DNA of 21,534 nt. It comes from CAZWRK01 sp964635875. GTDB lineage: Bacteria > Pseudomonadota > Gammaproteobacteria > Burkholderiales > Aquaspirillaceae. Numbering within the stretch: position 1 is the stretch's first letter; every line of letters starts with the position of its first letter. Positions 14,891 through 21,534 of the stretch are shown here, in pieces. A model generated the notes under the pieces. That model made no database searches. It was not told the DNA's origin and saw only the letters and a program-made list of their open reading frames with translations. The position numbers and the translations under genes are program-made. The stretch is taken from NCBI GenBank assembly GCA_964635875.1, contig CAZWRK010000066.1, forward strand, positions 1-21,534. The letters are read 5' to 3'.

Positions 14891-15565
14891 TTATTTCCCC
14901 TTACTGGTCGAAACATGACCTGCATGCGCATGTTCAATCTCTTCGGCCTCAGCAAAAGCCTCACCGATCGAAACCGGCGCATCACTTTCAATGCCTTCAA
15001 CATGGCCATGATCGTGGTGCGGTAATTCACCCGTTTTTAGAAATGAATACGTCACTTGCAAAAAGCGGAAGCACATCAAAAACGAACCGAGCGGAATGGC
15101 TAAGTACACCACCCAGGTCGGCCACTCCAAGTCAGGCGTGACAGGACCTTCGTACAAATCCGTCATATCCAAACCAAAAGCATGGTGAATGGCGTAATTC
15201 ATACCGTTTTCCCACACGAAATGACTGCCTAGTGAGCCAATAATCGCTGTAAACAAAGCCCCCGCCAGCAAGCCCAGCACGACAAATTTATTCCGCAGCG
15301 GGGTCTGAAACTGGTTAATCAGGACGTCAACGCCCACATGAATGCCGGTGCGCACCCCATAGGCCGCCCCAAATTTGGCCATCCACACAAACATATAAAT
15401 GCACAACTCTTGCGCCCAAGACATATTAATGCTGAGCATGGCATCGCCGAACAAGGCGGTGCCTGCCGCATAACGATGAACGACCGAAGCAAAGATAATG
15501 AGCGTTGCACCGCCAATCAGTGATGCAATGATGATTTCTTCGAGACGATCAAGAAGCTTTAACAT
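14891..15565 (-). CDS. dctQ: TRAP transporter small membrane subunit DctQ
   Basis: Small four-helix membrane subunit that pairs with DctM and docks the loaded binding protein. 224 residues from the ATG at 15565, chosen because AGGAG lies seven bases upstream; the frame stays open for 21 more codons without a ribosome site. Helices are near 10-30, 50-70, 92-112 and 148-170, with the family motif WAQELCIYMFVWMAKFGAAY and an RTGIHVGVDVLI loop. Odd: a ~45-residue cytoplasmic-looking tail rich in His and acidic residues (LPHHDHGHVEGIES at 181-194 and EIEHAHAGH at 209-217), longer than in compact DctQ proteins. It sits between dctP and dctM in the expected order. Confidence 0.9.
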   Translation of the reverse strand: MLKLLDRLEEIIIASLIGGATLIIFASVVHRYAAGTALFGDAMLSINMSWAQELCIYMFVWMAKFGAAYGVRTGIHVGVDVLINQFQTPLRNKFVVLGLLAGALFTAIIGSLGSHFVWENGMNYAIHHAFGLDMTDLYEGPVTPDLEWPTWVVYLAIPLGSFLMCFRFLQVTYSFLKTGELPHHDHGHVEGIESDAPVSIGEAFAEAEEIEHAHAGHVSTSKGK

Positions 15566-15584
15566 AATCCCACTCCTGATACAG

Positions 15585-15653
15585 AAGGGCGTCTGTTCTC
15601 GGCAAACATCGCAGCGATATCGACTCAACTGCCTTGCCAGAACACACGCCCTT
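15585..15653 (-). other. Long imperfect hairpin between dctP and dctQ
   Basis: AAGGGCGT (15585-15592) pairs with ACGCCCTT (15646-15653). Inside, TGTTCT (15594-15599) pairs with AGAACA (15639-15644, one central position shared) and GGCAA (15601-15605) with TTGCC (15634-15638), with one mismatch and one bulge. A small ATCG-CAG-CGAT hairpin sits in the loop (15608-15618). No U-run follows on the transcribed strand, so it is more likely an mRNA-protecting or partial-termination element that lets dctP be made in excess over dctQM (inference). Confidence 0.5.
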
Positions 15654-15675
15654 TATTGAAGCCTTAATGGAACAA

Positions 15676-16677
15676 TTAGTTCGCAGTAAAACCAGTTTCT
15701 TTGTAGATCGACTTGATCAGATCCGCACCGATACGGCCTTCCATGCTCTTATGCACTGGCACAAAAGCTTGTTTCCATGCGGTTTTTTCTGCGGCGGTTG
15801 GGACATAAACCTGTGTTTTCCCAGATTTTTTCACAGCTTCCAGATCTTCATTGCTCTTCTGCTCAGCCACTTGGTTGGCGTATTTCGTCGCGTCTTTCAT
15901 CGCGCCTTCTAAAGTGGTGCGCACATCAGCAGGCAAGCCGTCCCAGAATTTTTTGTTCACAATCACCGCATAGCCCAAATAACCATGGTTGGTCATCGTC
16001 ATGTGCTTTTGCACTTCGTGCATTTTTTGGGTGTAGAAGTTTGAGACGGGGTTTTCTGTACCATCGACCACGCCAGTTTGTAGCGCTTGGTACACTTCAG
16101 AGAACGCCATGACTTGCGGGATCGCACCGACTGCACGCATTTGCGCTTCTAAGACTTTAGAAGACTGGATCCGCATTTTTTGGCCGCGCAAATCAGCCGG
16201 GGTTTTTAGAGGCTTATTCGCAGAGAATTGCTTGAAGCCGTTATCCCAAAATGCCAGACCTTTAATGCCTTTGCTGTCGAGCTTGGACAACATTTGCTGA
16301 CCGACCGGACCTTGCGTCACTTTGTGCAACTCAGCGTAGTTATCAAAAATATACGGTAAATCGAAGGCTTCGAATTCTTTCACGCCCAAAGGACCAAATT
16401 TGGCCAGCGACGGTGCCAACATTTGCACCGCACCCAACTGAAGCGCTTCCAGTTCTTCTTTATCTTTGTAGAGCTGGCTATTCGGATAAACCTGAACTTG
16501 CACTTTACCTTTGGTGCGTTCTTCTGCCAGCTTTTTGAAGTACTCGGCCGCTTTGCCTTTAGGGGTGTCTTGTGCCACCACATGGCTGAACTTAATAACA
16601 ATTTCGCCTGCAGCAAATGCCGCTGGAGCCGATGCCAAGCCAATGGCAACCATCAATGCAGAAAGTTTGAATTTCAT
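15676..16677 (-). CDS. dctP: TRAP transporter periplasmic binding protein DctP
   Basis: Periplasmic solute-binding subunit of the TRAP system. 333 residues with a signal peptide cleaved after about residue 22 (SAPAAFA|AGE). The mature protein starts with the family pattern GEIVIKFSHVVAQDTPKGKA. Ligand-site features include R169 in QKMRIQSSK, the arginine expected to bind a carboxylate, and GVVDGTENPVSNFYT (202-216) with N209. FDLPYIFDN and NHGYLGYAVIVNKKFWDGLP are also typical of the DctP family. GAGGAGA lies seven bases before the ATG. It is the first gene of dctPQM; the 110-base gap to dctQ holds a long hairpin, and an unusual palindrome lies 129-163 bases upstream of the start. Confidence 0.94.
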   Translation of the reverse strand: MKFKLSALMVAIGLASAPAAFAAGEIVIKFSHVVAQDTPKGKAAEYFKKLAEERTKGKVQVQVYPNSQLYKDKEELEALQLGAVQMLAPSLAKFGPLGVKEFEAFDLPYIFDNYAELHKVTQGPVGQQMLSKLDSKGIKGLAFWDNGFKQFSANKPLKTPADLRGQKMRIQSSKVLEAQMRAVGAIPQVMAFSEVYQALQTGVVDGTENPVSNFYTQKMHEVQKHMTMTNHGYLGYAVIVNKKFWDGLPADVRTTLEGAMKDATKYANQVAEQKSNEDLEAVKKSGKTQVYVPTAAEKTAWKQAFVPVHKSMEGRIGADLIKSIYKETGFTAN

Positions 16678-16805
16678 CGAGAGTTCTCCTCAAAATTACC
16701 GTGATTTCAGTTTTTATATTGTGCTGCTCATCACTCAATTTCTGTAAAAGAGTGAAATAACAGCCTTGTGAAATCAAACATTAGAGGCTTTACGCGAACG
16801 AAACC

Positions 16806-16840
16806 ATTAGGGTATTCCGCATTAGGGTTTACCCTAATGC
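16806..16840. promoter_or_regulatory. Candidate operator upstream of dctP: three ATTAGGGT half-sites
   Basis: GCATTAGGGT (16819-16828) and ACCCTAATGC (16831-16840) are perfect 10-base arms separated by TT. A third copy of the half-site, ATTAGGGT, lies at 16806-16813, exactly 15 bases before the second in direct orientation. The cluster is in the 587-base gap between dctP (minus) and the chemoreceptor (plus), nearer dctP. The binding protein is unknown; none of the regulators in the window can be assigned to it. Confidence 0.6.
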
Positions 16841-17097
16841 ACAAAATAAAATAATGCTGCGCCGCAACATTCGATACAAAAACGCAACCGAAAACGATTT
16901 TTAAGAGAAATTCACTAAGAAAATGATTTCATACAAATCTAAAAGCCGACCCTTGCGACCGGCCATCGGACTGGGTCATGTTCGCCACAACAAACAAAAT
17001 CGTTCCGCCCTGCAGCACAAATGCGTAGACACACAGAATAACCAATAAATTAATGTTATATAATTCTACAAACTGATACGGCAGAAACGATTTTTTT
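16841..17097. other. AT-rich intergenic stretch with no confident gene
   Basis: Short open frames exist on both strands (a 41-codon plus frame at 16923-17048 and an 81-codon minus frame at 16929-17174), but neither has a good ribosome site or a recognisable domain. A GC-rich island at 16948-16979 can fold (GACCC ... GGGTC around a small CCG/CGG stem). A perfect TATAAT (17059-17064) could be the -10 of a plus-strand promoter for the small ORF and chemoreceptor, but I find no -35 at the right distance. Confidence 0.3.
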
Positions 17098-17229
17098 ATG
17101 CAAAAAAACACCAAAGCCACAGCGTATACCCGATGGTTATTCTGGGGTTGGCTGTTATACGCCATCGGCAGCATTCTCCTGTTGAACTGGCAAGCCGTCC
17201 TGAAATTTGGGGTTCAGCTTTGTCAGTAA
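17098..17229 (+). CDS. Possible 43-residue membrane protein
   Basis: A small frame ATG 17098 to TAA 17229 encodes a short basic N-terminus (MQKNTKATAYTR) followed by one strongly hydrophobic, tryptophan-rich segment (WLFWGWLLYAIGSILLLNW, ~13-31) and a short tail. It ends 35 bases before the chemoreceptor ATG in the same direction, so it could be cotranscribed. I recognise no family. The ribosome site is poor (an AT-rich run before the ATG), and an opposing minus-strand frame overlaps it. It may be a real small membrane protein or chance. Confidence 0.35.
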   Translation: MQKNTKATAYTRWLFWGWLLYAIGSILLLNWQAVLKFGVQLCQ

Positions 17230-17264
17230 ATCTCATCACCAAAAACAATCACTAAGGAGAAGCC

Positions 17265-18773
17265 ATGTCTGTCATGAGCATCAAGGAGCGTATCGGCCAG
17301 CTACGTGGCGAAGCAGATAAGACGCTGACACGCGTGCTGTGGTCATTGTTAGCGGTCAGTCTATTGCTGGCACCGTGGCATGGAACTTGGCTCGAAGCCC
17401 TGCTGGTCGGCATCCCTGCTGCGGGCGTGCCATTCGCACTACAACGCCTTTCCCAACCTGGTGCGCTGTATACCCGCCTCGCGGTCGCGGTATCGTTGAT
17501 GGTGTTTTCTGCGCTGATGATTCATCAAGCGCGAGGGATGATCGAATTTCATTTTGCCATTTTCTGTTTTCTGGCTTTTCTGCTGTCCTACCGTGACTGG
17601 AGGCCAATCGTGTTAGCTGCAGCCGTGATTGCAGTTCACCATGTGAGCTTTTACTTCATGCAGGACAGCCAAGTACCGGTATTTGCCTACCCCAGCACGG
17701 GTAATTTTTGGATCGTGCTCGTGCATGCCGCGTTTGTAGTCGCAGAAACGGCCGTATTAGTGCTATTTGCCCGCCGTATGCGCAGCGAAACAATGGAAGC
17801 GGCCTTGGTCGCGATGCTGGCAGAAACGATTGGACATGGCGATTTAGCAACCCATCTGGAACCTGCAGAAGGCGAGCCCAGCCCGCTGTTTGAAAGCATC
17901 GTCTCAATGCGAGCTTCCCTAGCAGATCTCATCGGTACCGTGGCGCATGAGGCGGTCGCCATCAAAGGCGTCTGCAGTGAATTGTCGAATTTATCGCAGA
18001 ACGTGAAGCAACAATCTGCGCGACAAAGTCAAACCTCGCAGCAAATGGCCGAGCGCGCACGCACGCTCGCCGAGAATGTCGCGCAGAGCAATGACAGTGC
18101 ACAGCGCGCACACGAAATCACCACCGAAACCGAAAAAGTGGCCGCGGACGGCAATGCGATCATCGCCAATACGATGGCCGAAATGAATGCCATGGCAGGC
18201 ACCATCCGCGATACCGCTAAACGTATCGAACAACTGGGTGCGGCGACAGATCAAGTGTCAGGCATTGTGAACGTCATTCAAGCCATTGCTGAACAGACCA
18301 ATCTACTCGCGCTCAACGCTGCAATTGAAGCCGCCCGCGCCGGTGAACAAGGTCGTGGCTTTGCGGTGGTCGCGGACGAAGTGCGCAAACTCGCCGAACG
18401 CACCGCGCAGGCCACGACCGAGATTCAGCAAGTCATCCAAGGCATTCAGGACAGCAAAACGGTAGCAGTTTCCAGCATGGATGGCATGGTCGAATCAGTC
18501 GGTCGGGGCGTCACGCTGACAGGTGAAGTACAACACTCTATTTCGGAGATTGCACACTCGGTTCACGAAGCCGTTAACGTGGTTGCAGCCATTGCCCAAG
18601 GACTCCATACGCAGGCCGATGCAGCGAATGCAATTGACGCGCAAGTCGAGCAGGTCGCGGATGCAGCCCGAGAAAACGATGGCCTCGTCGCACGAATGGC
18701 GGTCCTAGCGGTGGAGATTGACACGACCGTCGGCCGAATCCAAAAAGGCGTCGCGAAACTCAGAGTGGAATAA
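17265..18773 (+). CDS. Methyl-accepting chemotaxis protein with multi-helix membrane sensor
   Basis: Chemoreceptor-type protein, 502 residues. Unlike a classic receptor it lacks a large periplasmic ligand domain. The first ~170 residues are a bundle of about six helices carrying several histidines in or next to membrane segments: H87, H96 within GMIEFHFAIF, the pair H125-H126 within VIAVHHVSFYF, and H154, plus E94. A cytoplasmic coiled-coil signalling region follows, with the conserved tip IAEQTNLLALNAAIEAARAG and GRGFAVVADEVRKLAERT (~341-380) that contacts CheA/CheW. No clear HAMP is seen. AAGGAGA (17254-17260) precedes the ATG. It may sense a membrane-related, redox or metal signal; the ligand is not predictable. 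It stands apart from any che operon. Confidence 0.92.
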   Translation: MSVMSIKERIGQLRGEADKTLTRVLWSLLAVSLLLAPWHGTWLEALLVGIPAAGVPFALQRLSQPGALYTRLAVAVSLMVFSALMIHQARGMIEFHFAIFCFLAFLLSYRDWRPIVLAAAVIAVHHVSFYFMQDSQVPVFAYPSTGNFWIVLVHAAFVVAETAVLVLFARRMRSETMEAALVAMLAETIGHGDLATHLEPAEGEPSPLFESIVSMRASLADLIGTVAHEAVAIKGVCSELSNLSQNVKQQSARQSQTSQQMAERARTLAENVAQSNDSAQRAHEITTETEKVAADGNAIIANTMAEMNAMAGTIRDTAKRIEQLGAATDQVSGIVNVIQAIAEQTNLLALNAAIEAARAGEQGRGFAVVADEVRKLAERTAQATTEIQQVIQGIQDSKTVAVSSMDGMVESVGRGVTLTGEVQHSISEIAHSVHEAVNVVAAIAQGLHTQADAANAIDAQVEQVADAARENDGLVARMAVLAVEIDTTVGRIQKGVAKLRVE

Positions 18774-18840
18774 TCAAACCAAGGGGGTCGGGATGCCGCC
18801 ATTAAAAGGTGCGATGAGCGGCGACCTCTTCACCCCACGC

Positions 18841-18877
18841 AAAAAAACGCACGCCCCCATCATCTGGAGAACGTGCG
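18841..18877 (-). terminator. Terminator of the acyl-CoA synthetase gene
   Basis: On the minus strand CGCACG (18877-18872) pairs with CGTGCG (18853-18848), extended inward by CTCC/GGGG with one wobble, and is followed immediately by seven U residues (18847-18841). It lies 31 bases past the synthetase stop codon. Confidence 0.7.
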
Positions 18878-18907
18878 AGAGAGGAAAAAATGCTTTTTTA
18901 GATCAAA

Positions 18908-20599
18908 TTATGCTGTTTGACTTTCCTCCAAACCGAGCTTGTCTTTCATTTGGTCACGCATCACGAATTTTTGGATTTTTCCGGTAATCGTCATTGGGAA
19001 GCTTTCGACAAACTCGATATAGCGCGGAATTTTGTAATGTGCGATTTGTCCCTTACAAAACGCGCGAATCTCATCATCGTCACATGTCGCGCCTTCTTTG
19101 AGCTTGATCCACGCACACAGCTCTTCGCCAAATTTACGATCCGGCACGCCGATCACCTGAACATCTTGCACTTTGGGATGACGATACAAAAACTCTTCAA
19201 TTTCACGCGGATAAATATTCTCCCCGCCCCGAATCACCATATCTTTGACGCGCCCGACAATATTGCAGTACCCCTCCGCATCCATCACCGCCAAATCACC
19301 GGTATGCATCCAACCTGCTGCGTCAATCGCCTCAGCCGTGCGCGTCTCGTCTTGCCAATAGCCCAGCATCACCGAGTAGCCACGGGTTAACAGCTCGCCG
19401 GTCTGTCCGCGCGGCACAATCCGCCCTTCGACATCAATAATTTTGACTTCAACATGCGGATGAATCCGCCCAACGGTCGCGACACGTTTTTCAAGCGGAT
19501 CGTCAGTGGCACTTTGAAAACTCACGGGGCTAGTTTCGGTCATACCGTAAGCGATGGTGACTTCCTCCATGTGCATTTCTGACACCACCCGCTTCATCAC
19601 CTCAATCGGGCACGGGCTGCCCGCCATGATGCCGGTACGCAACGAAGACAAGTCATACTCTTCAAATTCGGGATGATCGAGCATGGCAATAAACATGGTC
19701 GGCACGCCGTGCAAAGCAGTGCATTTTTCCAGCTCAACGGTCTCTAATGCGGCCAACGGATCAAACGCTTCCGAGGGATAAATCATCGCTGCGCCATGTG
19801 TCACACAGGCCAAATTGCCCAACACCATGCCGAAACAATGATATAGCGGCACCGGAATACAGAGCCGATCTTGTGCAGAGAGGCGCATCGCCTCGCCGAC
19901 AAAAAAGCCATTATTCAGAATATTGTGGTGCGATAACGTCGCGCCTTTGGGATGCCCTGTTGTACCCGACGTAAATTGAATATTGATGGGATCATCAAAT
20001 TGCAGCCCTTGCCCAATCTCGGCCAAGGCCGCCCGCTCACCCTCCGAAGCCGCGGTCAACAACTCAGGGAAATTCAACATGCCACGGCTTTGCCCCTCAC
20101 CCAGCCGAATCACCCAACGCAATGCCGGTAAACGCGGCGCATGCAATTCACCCGCTGCACACACCTTTAACTCCGGCGCTAAGTCATACAACATCTCTAG
20201 ATAATCGCTGGACTTAAAGGCAGGCGACACAATCAACGCCTCGCAGCTGACTTTATTCAGCGCGTACTCCAATTCCGCACGGCGATACGCCGGATTAATA
20301 TTGACCAGCGTCAGACCGGCTTTTGCTGTCGCAAATTGCGTTAAAACCCACTCGCTATTATTTTGCGACCAAATCCCAATTCGGCTACCCGGTTTCAGAC
20401 CCAAACGCAGTAAACTGCAGGCCAAATTTTCGACCTGCTGGTGAAACTCTGCGTACGTCCAGCGAATAGATTGGTGACGCACCACCAACGCAGGTCGATC
20501 GGCAAATTGCTGGCAGATCGCATCAAAAAATTGGCCGATCGTTTGGCCAATCAGGGGCGTTGCATGCGCGCCGTGCACATAACTAGGTAAAGCGGACAT
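18908..20599 (-). CDS. AMP-binding acyl-CoA synthetase (ACSF2/FadD-like)
   Basis: Activates a carboxylic acid, probably a short, branched or medium-chain fatty acid, to its CoA thioester through an acyl-adenylate. 563 residues from the ATG at 20599, chosen because GGAGA lies eight bases upstream; the frame is open for 26 more codons that look like leader. ANL-family motifs are complete: P-loop FTSGTTGHPKGATLSHHN (~209-226), AYGMTETSPVSF, GWMHTGDLAVMD, the hinge GRVKDMVIRGGENIYPREIE, and catalytic lysine in TITGKIQKF near the C-terminus. It is divergent from liuR with a shared palindrome between them, so it is likely in the LiuR regulon and may activate branched-chain acids (inference). A terminator follows. 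Confidence 0.92.
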   Translation of the reverse strand: MSALPSYVHGAHATPLIGQTIGQFFDAICQQFADRPALVVRHQSIRWTYAEFHQQVENLACSLLRLGLKPGSRIGIWSQNNSEWVLTQFATAKAGLTLVNINPAYRRAELEYALNKVSCEALIVSPAFKSSDYLEMLYDLAPELKVCAAGELHAPRLPALRWVIRLGEGQSRGMLNFPELLTAASEGERAALAEIGQGLQFDDPINIQFTSGTTGHPKGATLSHHNILNNGFFVGEAMRLSAQDRLCIPVPLYHCFGMVLGNLACVTHGAAMIYPSEAFDPLAALETVELEKCTALHGVPTMFIAMLDHPEFEEYDLSSLRTGIMAGSPCPIEVMKRVVSEMHMEEVTIAYGMTETSPVSFQSATDDPLEKRVATVGRIHPHVEVKIIDVEGRIVPRGQTGELLTRGYSVMLGYWQDETRTAEAIDAAGWMHTGDLAVMDAEGYCNIVGRVKDMVIRGGENIYPREIEEFLYRHPKVQDVQVIGVPDRKFGEELCAWIKLKEGATCDDDEIRAFCKGQIAHYKIPRYIEFVESFPMTITGKIQKFVMRDQMKDKLGLEESQTA

Positions 20600-20687
20600 C
20601 GATGTTGTCTCCGTACATGTCGATAAACTCGCAACAAACGTCTTTATTTTTATGGACTCAGTGTAAACAATAGGCATTAACTTACTA

Positions 20688-20701
20688 TTACGTTAACGTA
20701 A
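20688..20701. promoter_or_regulatory. Candidate LiuR operator between synthetase gene and liuR
   Basis: TTACGTTAACGTAA is a perfect 14-base palindrome midway between the two divergent starts. For the minus direction it sits in the 17-base spacer of a possible promoter, TTGTGC (20708-20703 on the minus strand) and TAAGTT, as expected for a MerR-family protein binding between -35 and -10. A near-identical palindrome lies in front of liuA. Confidence 0.75.
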
Positions 20702-20771
20702 GCACAAGCCCTCAACAAGTGCGCAACCATCAAGCCGACTTTGAAACCCACACCATTTAGGACGCACAATC

Positions 20772-21161
20772 GTGAAAAATAGCTACAGTATTAGTGAGCT
20801 CGCAGAAGAACTCGGCACCACACTCCGCACCTTGCGTTTTTACGAAGAGCAAGGCTTGATTACACCGCAGCGCGAAGGGCGGCAAAGAGTCTTTTCAAGA
20901 CGCGACCGCGCCCGCCTCAAACTCATTTTGCGCGGCAAAAGAATTGGTTTATCAATCAATGAAATACGCGAAATCATCGACCTCTACGATGCCTCTCGCG
21001 ATGAGGCAAGCCAGTCCCTCAAACTGCTCGCGGCCATTTCCGCACGCCGTCGCCAGCTCGAACAACAAAAACATGATATTGACCAAATTTTGGATGAAAT
21101 AGACCGCCTCGAAGAGCACTGCCGCCACGTCATCGAAGGGTTCACCGAAGACCAAAACTGA
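20772..21161 (+). CDS. liuR: MerR-family regulator LiuR
   Basis: Transcriptional regulator of leucine/isovalerate degradation genes in proteobacteria. 129 residues: a MerR winged helix (YSISELAEELGTTLRTLRFY, EEQGLITPQREGRQRVFSRR) in the first ~50 residues, then the LiuR-typical RDRARLKLILRGKRIGLSI and NEIREIIDLYD. A C-terminal dimerisation coiled coil follows (~80-120, RRRQLEQQKHDIDQILDEID). The start is GTG at 20772 with AGGA nine bases upstream. It lacks a cysteine-based metal site, as expected for a LiuR that responds to a pathway acyl-CoA. liuA follows 105 bases downstream and an acyl-CoA synthetase is divergent; both flanking gaps hold the same palindrome, so autoregulation is likely. 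Confidence 0.9.
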   Translation: MKNSYSISELAEELGTTLRTLRFYEEQGLITPQREGRQRVFSRRDRARLKLILRGKRIGLSINEIREIIDLYDASRDEASQSLKLLAAISARRRQLEQQKHDIDQILDEIDRLEEHCRHVIEGFTEDQN

Positions 21162-21202
21162 TGTTTTTTTGACCACACAGCGATTTTTTACCAAAACATA
21201 AT

Positions 21203-21230
21203 TGACGCTTACGTTAGCGTAACTTAAATT
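21203..21230 (+). promoter_or_regulatory. liuA promoter with LiuR-type operator in the spacer
   Basis: TTGACG (21203-21208) fits a -35. TAAATT (21225-21230) could be the -10 with a 16-base spacer. The spacer contains TTACGTTAGCGTAA (21209-21222), a palindrome with one mismatched pair and one base different from the liuR site. liuA can therefore be controlled separately from liuR. Confidence 0.7.
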
Positions 21231-21266
21231 AGAGGAACAAAACGAATTCAACGGAGAAGAAACCCC

Positions 21267-21534
21267 ATGAACAGCCTGCCCTTTGACCTCGGTGAAGACC
21301 TCGACATGCTGCGCGACACCGTGCGCAATTTTGCCAATAACGAAATTGCGCCCCGCGCCGCGGCCATTGATCACGACAACCTCTTCCCAGAAGACCTCTG
21401 GAAAAAATTTGGGGAGATGGGCTTGCTGGGCATCACCGTCGATGAAGAATACGGCGGCGCAAACATGGGCTACCTCGCGCACATCGTCGCGATGGAAGAA
21501 CTCTCCCGCGCTTCCGCCTCGGTCGCATTGTCCT
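21267..21534 (+). CDS. liuA: Isovaleryl-CoA dehydrogenase, N-terminal part (cut by window edge)
   Basis: FAD-dependent acyl-CoA dehydrogenase that oxidises isovaleryl-CoA to 3-methylcrotonyl-CoA in leucine breakdown. Only the first 89 of about 390 residues are visible. They match the family N-terminus: FDLGEDLDMLRDTVRNFANN, EIAPRAAAIDHDNLFPEDLW, then FGEMGLLGITVDEEYGG and a YLAHIVAMEELSRAS helix. GGAGAAGA (21253-21260) precedes the ATG. The active-site and FAD residues lie beyond the edge. The isovaleryl-CoA assignment over other acyl-CoA dehydrogenases rests on the N-terminal pattern plus the adjacent liuR and operator; the remaining liu genes are expected just outside the window. Confidence 0.9.
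   Translation, partial: MNSLPFDLGEDLDMLRDTVRNFANNEIAPRAAAIDHDNLFPEDLWKKFGEMGLLGITVDEEYGGANMGYLAHIVAMEELSRASASVALS

Noticed and set aside
16680..16800. Sigma-54 promoter for dctP
   Set aside because: No GG-N10-GC pair with flanking consensus could be found on the minus strand between the palindrome and the start codon.
16929..17174. 81-codon minus-strand frame with hydrophobic stretches
   Set aside because: No recognisable domain, ribosome site too close to the ATG, and it overlaps a more plausible plus-strand small ORF and promoter-like DNA.
20952..21482. 176-codon minus-strand frame opposite liuR and liuA
   Set aside because: Antisense shadow of two well-supported genes with strong family matches.
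1..21534. CRISPR array, transposon ends, prophage genes, tRNA or rRNA
   Set aside because: Looked for regular repeat-spacer units, transposase motifs and structured RNA genes; none seen.

Overview
The window looks like chromosomal DNA of a betaproteobacterium, possibly from the Neisseriales/Chitinibacteraceae side. This is inferred from gene content (a PhaM-type PHA granule protein, a LiuR/LiuA leucine-catabolism locus, dctPQM, a malic enzyme fused to a phosphotransacetylase domain) and moderate GC; no rRNA or other marker gene is present. I see no insertion sequence, prophage, CRISPR array, tRNA or rRNA.

Layout. (1) 1-3064, minus strand: an acetate-assimilation operon yjcH-actP-acs, with acs cut by the window edge. 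A LysR regulator (3407-4285, plus) is divergent from it across a 342-base intergenic region. (2) 4357-6334, plus: a structured leader, a phasin-like protein and the protein AMPylase SelO. (3) 6338-10681, minus: a membrane PAS histidine kinase with no response regulator beside it, preceded by a NIT-domain chemoreceptor gene interrupted by one in-frame TGA. (4) 10841-13457, minus: a short PhaM-like protein and NADP-malic enzyme MaeB. (5) 13607-16677, minus: a complete TRAP dicarboxylate transporter dctP-dctQ-dctM with a conspicuous palindrome upstream. (6) 17098-18773, plus: a possible tiny membrane protein and a second chemoreceptor with a multi-helix membrane sensor. (7) 18908-21534: an acyl-CoA synthetase (minus) divergent from liuR and liuA (plus; liuA cut by the edge), with two matching near-perfect palindromes that look like LiuR operators.

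How it fits together (inference): most genes feed acetyl-CoA and reducing power. ActP/Acs bring in and activate acetate, DctPQM imports C4-dicarboxylates, MaeB turns malate into pyruvate plus NADPH, and the leucine pathway yields acetyl-CoA and acetoacetate. The phasin and PhaM-like proteins point to storage of that carbon as polyhydroxyalkanoate, although no PHA synthase is in the window. The two chemoreceptors and the histidine kinase suggest sensing of nutrients or electron acceptors.

No clearly new multi-gene system is visible. The most unusual signals are the TGA-split NIT chemoreceptor, mutually exclusive hairpins in the phasin leader, a phaM promoter lying against the maeB terminator, and an unassigned triple-half-site operator upstream of dctP.
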